Assembly (NCBI GenBank): GCA_016165875.1
Contig: JABBOT010000011.1
Coordinates: 11,843,766-11,907,765 of the forward strand
Length of the DNA: 64,000 bases
Source of the DNA: Acanthopleura granulata
Lineage: Eukaryota > Mollusca > Polyplacophora > Chitonida > Chitonidae
Direction: 5' to 3'
Positions 12,500-21,681 of this stretch are shown here, piece after piece (the stretch's first letter is position 1; each line of letters starts with the position of its first letter). The notes beneath the pieces were generated by a model. That model was given only the letters and a program-made list of their open reading frames with translations, had not been told where the DNA came from and searched no databases. The translations under genes and the position numbers were made by a program.

Positions 12500-12711
12500 G
12501 GCTTCTATCCCTTTCACGCTGAGTTCAAGTCCAGGTCATGCTGGCTTCCTCTCCGGCCGTACGTGGGAAGGCCCGTAAGCAACGATGCTCGTTGGTTTCC
12601 TCCGGGCTCTACCCGTTTTCCTCTCACAATAATGTGGCCACCATCTTCTAAGCAAGATATTCTTGAGTACGGCGTAAACCACCGATCAAACAGATAAATA
12701 AATAAATAAAT
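12500..12711 (+). repeat. SINE-A copy with degraded head
   Basis: From cacgctgagttcaagtccag through ctctccggccgtacgtggga to attcttgagtacggcgtaaa and an (aaat)n tail. Confidence 0.85.
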
Positions 12712-12743
12712 CCATGCTGATCACCAAGCAAGGTTGTGTCAGG

Positions 12744-12859
12744 ACTAGCGATGTTAAAGTCATAGGTATCATCTACTATTTGCGGTGCAGTCGCCCTGGC
12801 CACTAGCGATGTTAAAGTCATAGGTATCATCTACTATTTGCGGTGCAGTCGCCCTGGCC
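12744..12859 (+). repeat. 58-bp perfect tandem duplication
   Basis: Units 12744-12801 and 12802-12859 begin actagcgatgttaaagtcat and end gccctggcc; I see no mismatch, which points to a recent duplication. Confidence 0.92.
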
Positions 12860-14104
12860 ACTAGACCAATGCAGCCGGTTAAGAGCGCCATAAGTGATAC
12901 CCCTAATGGTGGTTCTTTGCGATGGATTGAAATATTCAGGTATAAACACTGGAGAAGGGAACATTGTGTTTTGTACCAAGCTTCCTCAGCACACAAGGAA
13001 TTCGGCTAAGACCCTAATCTGCATGGATACAGCATCATGAGAAAGCCTTTAGATAGATGGCGAAAGGCGGTGGTTTTATTCCATACAGGCACTCCCGTTT
13101 CATCCACCAGTGAATCTCAGTGTCCTTTTCTGTGAAAAGTTCTGCAAAACTGTAGAGTTTGGTATCAACAGTGTTTAACACCACTGAAACAAACAAATAA
13201 ATAAATAGGTCTTTCTTTTCGTTCATTATAGCGGTTCCAGTCATGTCGCTTTAAACATTCTTGAGGTCATTTCATGGTACGGAGTTTCTTCTTGAAACTT
13301 TCATAATATTGACAATGTATTGACAAAAATTGTAACAATCTAAATATCAAACCGTCTACCACAGACTCTGACTGTTTATTTGACTTTTTGTCATTCACGG
13401 GATTAATAGACAGTTACCTGTATACATGCAAACCAGTTGTATTCAGATGTGCATGTTTCAAAATACAGGTAGGACGGAATATGCGTTTTCGCAGTATATT
13501 GCACATCGGTTATACATGTATACAGCATGCATTGACAATTCAGCTGAATGAGCATGCTTCACTTCAAGCATCAACAACACATACATGTTTATATGTATAC
13601 ATAAGCTACACAGACAAACGGTAAAAACACACGTGCACGCCTTTATATGCATGGTAAAAATGTATGGCTTATGCATGTGTTTGGAATGGTCACAGTGTAC
13701 CGTATGCGCAATATAAACGCAGGTGGTTCAGCGTAGTTTCCTTCAGCATAGTGGAATGTGTGCCGCAGTGATATCGCTAAAGTGGCCATGATTTGGTATC
13801 ACAAGGCATCGTGCACACATTAATCCTGGAATCAGGAGTGAGCCTGCATGTTCTGGACTGAATTACAAATATCATCATACATGGATGTAGAGTACAAAGG
13901 CATTTGTAACATAGTAACATACGGAATAAGCGTAAAGTTTACAAAAGAAAATTAGCTCATGCAAAAGTAGCCTATACTGGCATTATTAGATATGTTCATG
14001 AAAACATGATTAGGACTGAGCAAATGTCTTGGATTTCATATTTAAACAGTTCGAGGTCGATTCGACGGACTAAGCTATAAAGTGGTTCTAACATACATAT
14101 GAAG
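12860..14104. other. Spacer downstream of the kinase-like gene
   Basis: No gene recognised. Catg-rich simple sequence near 13490-13680 produces overlapping frames on both strands. The 3' UTR of the minus-strand kinase gene probably lies in this region. Confidence 0.35.
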
Positions 14105-15301
14105 TCATACATTATTCTGCCCACGAGCTGATTTGACTTGGGCCATTCGACTGGCGAATTCTTCGAGCAGTTCAATCACGGTCGGTAAGCTACATCTTTC
14201 AGACGGGTCTTCACATGTCATCAGTTGACCAATAGCGTGCAACAGAGTATTGGCGGCCTTGAGGGCGATACTTTCGATGACCTTTCCCAAGCTGTATACA
14301 TCCGAAAGTTCAGAGGTCAGGCCGCCTCTCCTCACTTCCGGTGCCAGGTGAGGGCTTCTGGCAGACCGGAACCAGACTCCGCACTTGTAGGAAGCCATTC
14401 CCATGTCGATGAACCGGATGTTGTTTCCTCCAGGAGCGCAAGCCACCAGAATGTTGTCGGCTTTGATATCGTTGAGGAGAACGCCTTTCCCGTGGATTTT
14501 CTCCAGGCCTTGGGCTGACTGTAGGCACACTTCCACCCATGTAGACTGAGAGGCTCTCAGTTTGAGTACGTGCTCTAAGCTCAGTCCGCCACCTACGCAT
14601 TCCTGCACAATCGCCGGTTCCTCCATGCTGGTCTCGTCTCTCAAGAGGCCGTGCACTTTCGGCACACACCCGGTGTCGGATAGATACGCCAACATCCGGG
14701 CTTCGTAGTGGTTGTCGCCCAAACTCGATTTGCCGCTCTTGGCATATTTGGCCACAACGTCGGCAGCTTCATCTTCAACACCTGCCGGCTTGTATTCTCC
14801 CCTGACCACGTAGCCGTACTCCCCTTCTCCGAATATCTTCACCAGTCCCAATGCTGTCCTCCGAAAGCTGACATCTTGAGGGTTCAGGTATGGCACGGTG
14901 ATTTGGTGGAAACCTACAGACTTTACCGACTGCTCTTCCGGTTTGGTCCGAAACACCATGGGGCCAGCGCCATGTTTATCTTGCCGGTTGTCCTTTGCAA
15001 TGGTCGGCGTACCTTCCCGGACATTCTTGGCTTCCGGTCTTGCCTGAAACCCCATGGAGTTGCCGCCATGTTTGTTTCGATGATTGTAGTCCACAATGGC
15101 CGCCGCCGTACCCGTTTCCGAACCATTCTTGGTTTTTGGTTCGTTTCCTGTCTCACCTTGAACAGGTGGAATTGTTCCATAGCCCCTTTTAGCAGAAGGT
15201 TGACCAGGTGAGACTGCATTAGTGGACAGTCGTGAACGTTTTCGTCTTTTTCTCGGTACCGGGACTCGGAAGGTCAGTGTATCCTGACCTGCAGTTCTCA
15301 C
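14105..15301 (-). CDS. Kinase-like gene exon 2 (repeat region and kinase domain)
   Basis: The open frame runs on to an in-frame ATG at 15319, but an excellent acceptor (gtttctctttcatcag on the minus strand) ends at 15302, so the exon most likely starts with GTGAGAACTG. It encodes 398 residues and a stop. The whole kinase domain lies in one exon, which suggests retroposition or a young lineage-specific gene. Long open frames on the plus strand here (14708-15211 and others) are shadows. Confidence 0.88.
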   Translation of the reverse strand: MRTAGQDTLTFRVPVPRKRRKRSRLSTNAVSPGQPSAKRGYGTIPPVQGETGNEPKTKNGSETGTAAAIVDYNHRNKHGGNSMGFQARPEAKNVREGTPTIAKDNRQDKHGAGPMVFRTKPEEQSVKSVGFHQITVPYLNPQDVSFRRTALGLVKIFGEGEYGYVVRGEYKPAGVEDEAADVVAKYAKSGKSSLGDNHYEARMLAYLSDTGCVPKVHGLLRDETSMEEPAIVQECVGGGLSLEHVLKLRASQSTWVEVCLQSAQGLEKIHGKGVLLNDIKADNILVACAPGGNNIRFIDMGMASYKCGVWFRSARSPHLAPEVRRGGLTSELSDVYSLGKVIESIALKAANTLLHAIGQLMTCEDPSERCSLPTVIELLEEFASRMAQVKSARGQNNV

Positions 15302-16237
15302 CTGATGAAAGAGAAACAAAAGGCGCGTGCGTTAAAACACCATGCATATACATATGTATATGTATATGTGAAGATTAGTGAAATGCGCATAGTGCAAACG
15401 GTGTTAAAAATAGTGCCTTGTATGAAGCCTTTGTATACAAACCAACCAAGATCGCCTTGCGCTAACTCCATCAAAATGCAGCTATATTGCGGGCAGGCTA
15501 AATTGCCTCCGCTAGAATAATGAACTCCAAAGCAGCTCTTTAACTTGGCTGCAGCGTAACACCAAAACATTTGTCAGGTATTTGCTGTACTGCGGAAAAA
15601 TCTGATCGCCGAGAAATGAAACTGAACCATTTCTTTGTGGAGAATGTGGCTTAAAATACCATTAGGCCAATCAAATTGCCACGGGTTGCAGAAACAAGCA
15701 AATACATGTAATTCATGATCCATGACTCTGATTGTTCTACCTTTAAGTGTGGCAACGGGAAATGGAAATGCATGTTTCGATAGCGTTGACAATTCTGTAG
15801 ATCTAATTTTTGTAGATCAGGCTTGGTTAACCAATTCCTTGTAGTTCGTCACAAAACAGTAGAAACAATACAAAGATATAAAATCCTTTTCTCCAAGGCC
15901 GAGTAGGTAATTTACATTTTTGCAGTTACAGGCTGAAAATCTGCTTATAAATTCTCCAATTCGAGAATATCTGGCACATGAAAAAAGGTGAGAAGGGCAT
16001 CATAGGATATGCTCCTACAAGCTGACTCCAACGAAAGAGCTGTGAAAATGTATGCTTTACTTCACTCACCAGTTTCTCATCATTAAGATCTTCTTGTCCC
16101 AAATAATCACCCAACTCGTTTCGATGAACCTTTCTTTGTCGCTTCCTGGCCCCGTTTATTGCTGTTGTTTCCCTTGGATATTCACAATTCTGCATATTCG
16201 CAATAGAAGAACGTTGACGTACACTTTTTGACGCCAT
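14105..16237 (-). CDS. Two-exon protein-kinase-like gene with altered HRD and DFG motifs
   Basis: Exon 1 (16237-16070) and exon 2 (15301-14105) join in phase 0 to 454 residues. The N-terminal 200 residues are basic and low in complexity, with KRKR-type clusters (RKRQRK, RKRRKRSR) that could act as nuclear signals, and a 32-residue tandem repeat (about 125-182, each with NxxxKHG, M.F and PE). A kinase domain follows: glycine loop GEGEYG (214-219), VVAK lysine (K241), alpha-C glutamate (about E256), catalytic loop LNDIKADN (D334, K336, N339), metal-binding DMG (355-357), APE (376-378) and SDVYSLG. All residues needed for phosphotransfer are present, but HRD has become LND and DFG has become DMG. 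It is therefore a non-RD, probably active kinase. I cannot place it in a known family, and substrate and pathway are unknown. Confidence 0.85.
15302..16069 (-). other. Intron of the kinase-like gene
   Basis: 768 nt bounded on the minus strand by GTGAGT at 16069 and a pyrimidine-rich tract ending in CAG at 15302. It has a short (atatgt)n patch at 15345-15370. Confidence 0.75.
16070..16237 (-). CDS. Kinase-like gene exon 1
   Basis: ATGGCGTCA at 16237-16229 in a good context (aacaagaATGG) opens 56 codons ending LNDEKL, with donor AAACTG|GTGAGT read on the minus strand. No upstream ATG lies in this frame close by. It is rich in Arg and Lys (GARKRQRKVHRNE). Confidence 0.75.
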
Positions 16238-16298
16238 TCTTGTTATTACTTGTGATGACCGTGTTGGTAGCAACGGAACGTATGACGGCAAGGCTTTA

Positions 16299-16362
16299 TG
16301 ACGTCACTTGGGATAGTGACGGTCGGAAGGGGATATCGGCAGATGTGGGACATGTGACGTCA
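16299..16362. promoter_or_regulatory. Two CRE palindromes upstream of the kinase-like gene
   Basis: Perfect TGACGTCA octamers at 16299-16306 and 16355-16362, 62 and 118 nt upstream of the proposed start codon. TGACGTCA is the binding site of CREB/CREM/ATF factors. Two perfect copies 56 nt apart in a presumptive promoter are unlikely by chance, but use is inferred. Confidence 0.55.
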
Positions 16363-17360
16363 TTTTAGTAACGCTAAAGATTCTACTGCAGTGAGTAGAC
16401 CATATACGTCATAAATGAAATGGTTCTGTGCAACATGTTTAACGTTGCGTAACAAAAGGCTTATGACATAGAGGTCCTATTCACTGTAGCGACACCTCTT
16501 GGGATAGGAAAATCCGCCAGTACCCCATAGCGTATACCCTACATACGCGGGACAGGAAGGAGCAAAAGATATTTATAGATATCACAAGGTATTAACACAC
16601 TGGTGAGCATTTTTAACCTCAGATTAATGGGTATTTCAGCGATAAATATTTTAAAATATTTCTTGTATGGCCCAGTTTTAAACAAATGTGTATATTATAG
16701 ACAGTATAGGCCTATTTCATATATTTGAAGCTCGCGAAGTTGCCAGAAATATTTTATCTCTATAGGCATATTGGACACCTCGTATCGTCTATGGTGTCTT
16801 GGTGTTCCAGTGAGGCAGCGCTCTATATATAGGCCTAACTGTGGCTCTTGATTGAGGTTGGCGTCCTATACTATAGGAGACAACCTTGTGGGATGGTAAC
16901 CTGATGAATTAGACGTTGTATGCTGCGTATACAACGTTTAACAGAGGTCCATTTGAAAAACCAGTGTTATTTTTCTCTCGTATTTGGACGCTACCTAGCC
17001 TTTAAACTCTTTATGTTTCCCAATCAGCAAGGATGGCCGAAATATAATGTTGAAAGCGACGTTAAACCGAAACGATAAAATCATTCTGACTTGGCCTGAA
17101 GTGAGAAGGCACTACCCAGTACTGTGTTTTGTTCAAGCATTGGTAATGAGATTGTTGACGAAAAATCACAGAATTAATTAAAACCTGTACGTGAAATCAT
17201 TAGTTTCCGGATTTAGCTACCGGTCCTAACTACAAAGATTATAACCAGTTTAACTGGAGTACACGACCGGAAGAGCTTCTGAGAAACGCAATGGCATAAA
17301 TGTAAAAATAAAACTATAAACAATAGATTTATACGGCCCTACCCTGAGAATATCTTCTGT
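16363..17360. other. Spacer upstream of the kinase-like gene
   Basis: No gene. A SINE-like 3' tail lies at 17033-17078 (aaggatggccgaaatataat, gaaagcgacgttaaaccgaa). Confidence 0.4.
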
Positions 17361-17364
17361 TAAA

Positions 17365-17510
17365 TTCGTTATTTGAGGGATGACAGATTGCCTTACCGGT
17401 GATTTAACGGATTAATCCGTTCCTGATTACGGATTCATTAGTTATCAAGAACAGATTAATCCGTTTAGGTCAACGGAAATACAATCCGCCATCCCTCAAG
17501 TAATGAGGTG
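17365..17510. mobile_element. Palindromic element 2, copy 1
   Basis: Inverted arms: ttatttgagggatgacagat and aacggattaatccgttcctg on the left are mirrored by agattaatccgtttaggtca and ccgccatccctcaagtaatg on the right. No coding capacity; MITE-like. Confidence 0.75.
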
Positions 17511-17739
17511 ACGTCACAGCTCTCTTTCTTCAAGGCTGTTTGGATTTATAAGCTGTAGTGTAATTCCATCGAACCCATGTTGATTTCGGGATGGAGTCTA
17601 GTTAATACTAGTAATTAGTCATAATATACAATCATCGGAGAAATATTAAAATTAAAGGCTTACATCTGGTAACTTCAAAATACAAATATAAAACAATGGA
17701 TATACTCAAAGGTAAACTCTTCTTCTCATTGTCTGTGTG

Positions 17740-17822
17740 AAATTGTTGTTGTTGTTATTATTGTTGTTGTTGATGTTGTTGTTGTTGTTCTTCTTCTTCT
17801 TCTTATTATTATTATTATTAAA
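17740..17822 (+). repeat. Trinucleotide microsatellite cluster
   Basis: Consecutive (ttg)n, (ttc)n and (tta)n runs, about 80 nt. Confidence 0.95.
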
Positions 17823-18889
17823 TGGTTATGTGCCCAGGAAGAAAGAGACTGAATTCTTAGCTCTGGCCAATCGGGATGCAAGCATTTTAACCATAACTCA
17901 ACAATGACAGAAAACCTGTCCCGTTATTTTGACCAGTCAGCGACACGCAGAGGAAAGTGACCAGTCAACAAAGCAATCACGTGACTGCATGATCATGCGG
18001 ATCTGACGTATTATTATCGGTGTAAATGAGATGCAATTCACGTGCGTGATCTTACGCATGTCTCTATCACAGATCATTTTCCAACGCCACTCTTCCAGTT
18101 TACCATGTACGCTTCGAGTATTATAGGGATGCCGAATAAACTGGCGAACATCAAAATAACCATAAAAAAAAATAATTAAAAAATTACCAAACTAATCAAC
18201 GACTATGACCTTCATTATGATTGGAAACAAAACTAAGTGGGTATGATGTGGATGACTACGCCAGGCATTCAGCTAATGAAATCTGGATGATAATCTCGCA
18301 TTACACAGTTTGTATGTACCACCCACTATACACCGGCTGAATAATGCATGCGTCTGTCCGTGGTATCCGGGTCTCCTCTCCGAACTATATCGCCACCTCC
18401 CACCCTGAAGGGCTACGGGGTTTGGGATGGGGGAGGGTGTGCGGGAAAGTGTCAGGGGTTGGCTTCTTCAGATATCAACGAACCCGACATTTACATTCAT
18501 CACTGACATTTCAAACTGACGTTAAGCAGTATTTAATAATTCATTGAACACCATCGTCTCTGTATGTATGGGCCAACACGATTGACTACTGGGCTGTTGT
18601 ATACAGTCCATGTTTTATAGTGCCAGTACTCTCCACGGCTCGAGACACATGCATATATATCTGATTGCGAAATTCATTGAGGTGGAAATATTGGTTAAAT
18701 ATTTCAATTGGTCACGTGTGTATGTAGCCTTTGTTCGACAAAGTGGTCGATAACTAGATTTAAATTCATTAAGTAAAAGGACTGACTGATCGATTGGTTG
18801 ATTGGTATAATTCGAGTTTTAAGCTATACATTAGCAACATTTCAGCCATACTCTGCATCGTTGGGAGATAATGTTAGTTACTACCAGAA
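17823..18889. other. Spacer without recognisable features
   Basis: Only short non-coding-like frames. The 67-residue frame at 18344 is low-complexity and unsupported. Confidence 0.4.
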
Positions 18890-19000
18890 ATTTATTTATT
18901 TGTTTAGGTGTTTAACTCCGTACTCAAGAATATTTCCCATACACGCAACTGTGGTCAGCATTATGGTGGAAAAAAACGCACAACCATCCGCGCAGTACAA
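18890..19000 (-). repeat. SINE-A 3' fragment
   Basis: Begins with tttatttatttgt and continues gtactcaagaatatttccc, cagcattatggtgg and caaccatccgcgcag; internally deleted. Confidence 0.75.
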
Positions 19001-19149
19001 AGGCATACAAATTCCACATAACAGAAGAAGGGACAGCACTCTGTGTATATTTGCGTTTTGTCTAGCAATGGTGATGAATCATGAAGGACATTCTTGGATG
19101 CACATCTTCCTAAACAAAAAATGCCAAAGAAAAAAAAAGCAATCTTTCG

Positions 19150-19325
19150 TTAAATCCGTTACCTGAGATATAACACATTGCATTGTCGTCGATCTATCGG
19201 ATTAAATTGTTTCTGATTACCGATTAATTCGTTATCAGAAATGGAATAATCCGCTAGAAGGACGAAAATACTAAACCCTTGCTATCTGTCATCGTCCATG
19301 CAGGTAACGGATCTAACGGAAGATT
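19150..19325. mobile_element. Palindromic element 2, copy 2
   Basis: Contains aaatccgttacctgagatat, tcggattaaattgtttctga and ttatcagaaatggaataatc, closing with caggtaacggat. Same layout as 17365-17510 but more diverged. Confidence 0.6.
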
Positions 19326-19929
19326 TTGGGAGGGCTGGACCTAAAGATCGCCACCACAGGCGGACATAGTGACAGACAAACGAAGGCAAAGTCTCTGAAA
19401 AAATCTTCCATTAAAAGAAAAGAAAACATTTATACAACCTACACCTTAAATGAAAGAGCTATACAAACTCTGTGGAATACTACTTTTTTTTTTACATTTT
19501 TAAAGGTGTCGTAAAAGAGACTAACTATTTTAAGCTTCGTCATTTTGTTTACAAAATCCACCCATTCGGGGCACATAGGAAGTCCCGCCATGTTTTAGGC
19601 TTGTCCAATGAAAATCCTCCTTTCCTCCTCTTGAATATTCATTGTGGCGTCACTGTGCTTAAGGGCCCCCACTGAAGCCCCCCATTACGTTATCTACATG
19701 ATTCTTTTTTTTTTTTGTACCGTCAAAGACAGAAGAGCTTCTTTGCAAAGCTAAGCACGATGATGTAAACAATCCGCTAAGATGACCCCCTAAGAAGACT
19801 TCTCAGTCTTGGACGTTTAACTCTTAAATACTCAAATAACAAGCACTTCCACCAGAAAATAGAAATTTTTCATTTAACCATAATTAAAGCCCTTTCTTTT
19901 AAGGTATAGGTTGTATAAATGTGTTCTCT

Positions 19930-20035
19930 TCTTTAAATCCGCCATTTGAAAGATGACGGACTGCCTCTCCGTTAATCTAACGGATTTACCCGTTCCTAAT
20001 TAGAGATTAAATTATCAGTTGCGGAATTATAAATG
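19930..20035. mobile_element. Palindromic element 2, copy 3 (half)
   Basis: aaatccgccatttgaaagat, gacggactgcctctccgtta, taacggatttacccgttcct and a partial turn; the right arm is mostly lost. Confidence 0.55.
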
Positions 20036-20172
20036 AAACGATGGAAGAAACCATCAAAAATCTTCCTTATACTTCTCTATCAAATATAGGCCTACACGCG
20101 CCAAAGCATCTTTAGCTACTTCAGCCAAACTGGCGAGGGGTGATTTCATATCGAGTTGGTAATGCCACTGAT

Positions 20173-20435
20173 AAATATATTTATTTATTTGATTGGTCTT
20201 TTTATTTCACTTATAATATTTATATTTCATTTAATGACTTATAAATATGACGGCGGCCAGAATTATAATGAATGGGGAAGGAAACCAGGCAGTGAGCGGG
20301 GGAAACCAAGAACTATCCGCAGGTTGCTGGCAGATCTTCCCACATAGGAATGAAGAGGAGCTCGGCCTGAATTGGGCTTTAACTCACACTGTGACAGCGA
20401 ATGCATTGGTGAGGGACCCCTGAGTGATCGTATAC
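20173..20435 (-). repeat. SINE-A copy with an AT-rich insertion in the tail
   Basis: tttatttatttgattggtct is followed by an insertion, then atgacggcggccagaattat, the core ggggaaaccaagaactatcc and gcaggttgctggcagatctt, and a head remnant with actcacactgtgacagcg. Confidence 0.8.
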
Positions 20436-21536
20436 TGTTCTGTGCTAACGTAGAGGGAGTTGTCTAGCTTGAAACTGAAATGTTAGCAGTACATGGAAGC
20501 TGTGGTGAATAATTGAAGATACCTTAAGAGGAGGCGCGCAAGACATGGCTTCATCGATAATATGCCATGAAAGCACAACTGAGATACATATACCTGATCA
20601 ACGACACCACATATACCAAAATGGTACACGATTTTGGATGCAGATTTTATTCATAGAACATGCCTAGGACATTCACTACACGTTTTCGTCTTCATTAACT
20701 GCCTCTTTTTGCTTGAATCCGTCCTATTACGGCATATGATTGTCGGTTTCGACGCCTAGTCTGTCATTGAGCGGTGGGTCCGTACGGTATGCGCACTTTC
20801 TTTCTGTAGTGTTTAGCTAAGTAAGAATACGTTACCCGCTCATTTTCTTAAGTTTGGAGTTTTCCGTATAAAAAGAGGGAGTTACATAGTTCTGTATCTA
20901 TAGTAAACCCATGCCTACTTGTATACATGAAAGTCCTCGTTTATCGGCACAGTGATCGCATATGTTATTCAGTTTATACCTGAAAGAGTACTATAGTCTC
21001 TTTAATAAATTGACTGCTTGCTTGCTTGCTTCATTGGTTGATTGATTGATTGCCTTGATGCATTTTCTACTAACTTACCTTTCGAGTTCAGATTTTAACT
21101 CGTCTTTTAAGTTTAGCTGGTAGCCTTCCATTTGCAGGGTTAATCAGGCTACCGTACCTCATTTCGCTCCGAAAATTATATCCAAACCGCTATTTAGCTA
21201 CCTTTCTGGGTTATGATGACGTGAGCCTCAGGTGCTTTTAACCGTATCAGTATTTGTACATCTATAAGACAAAAGCCTTATCAAAATGTCAAAACAGGGT
21301 TTTTTTTGTTGTTTTTTTTTTCTCCTAGAACAAACCATTGGACCTTCACTTGAACCACGAATTCGCACAATCCACTTGACGTGCACAGAACTACATTTTC
21401 AAGTAATAGTTATCCCCCCTGATTGGTTGCGCAGGTTTAAATTTGTTCGACTATACATGTCTGGACTGGTCATCCGGGTACTGCAGAACTCACGCTCTCA
21501 CAAGCGAGTGCACAAGCCGAAGCGGATCCAGAGAAA
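20436..21536 (+). promoter_or_regulatory. Upstream region of ATP1B
   Basis: Holds a TATA-like gtataaaaagag at 20866-20877, about 660 nt before the start codon, (cttg)n and (attg)n runs at 21010-21055, and a CpG-bearing block just before the ATG. The transcription start is unknown; the TATA-like site is only a candidate. Confidence 0.25.
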
Positions 21537-21681
21537 ATGGCGTCGGTTGTAGGTTCTGAAGCTGATACGGGCGCTACCGGCCCCCAAAAGCAAACGATAG
21601 GCCAACGGCTTGGAGACTTTGCTACGTTTGTTTGGAACTCAGAAACATCGCAATTTCTTGGCCGCACCGGATTGAGTTGGG
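21537..21681 (+). CDS. ATP1B: ATP1B exon 1 (cytoplasmic N-terminus)
   Basis: Starts with ATGGCGTCGG and encodes 48 residues ending GRTGLSW plus one base of a split glycine/alanine codon. The donor is G|GTATGC. The segment TFVWNSETSQFLGRT resembles the conserved cytoplasmic stretch just before the membrane helix of beta subunits. Confidence 0.93.

Noticed and set aside
14708..15211. 167-residue open frame on the plus strand
   Set aside because: It lies wholly antisense to the kinase-like exon and has no domain or good start context; a shadow.
15302..15319. ATG at 15319 as start of the kinase gene
   Set aside because: It lies inside a strong polypyrimidine tract ending in CAG, and a phase-0 upstream exon with a good start exists at 16237.
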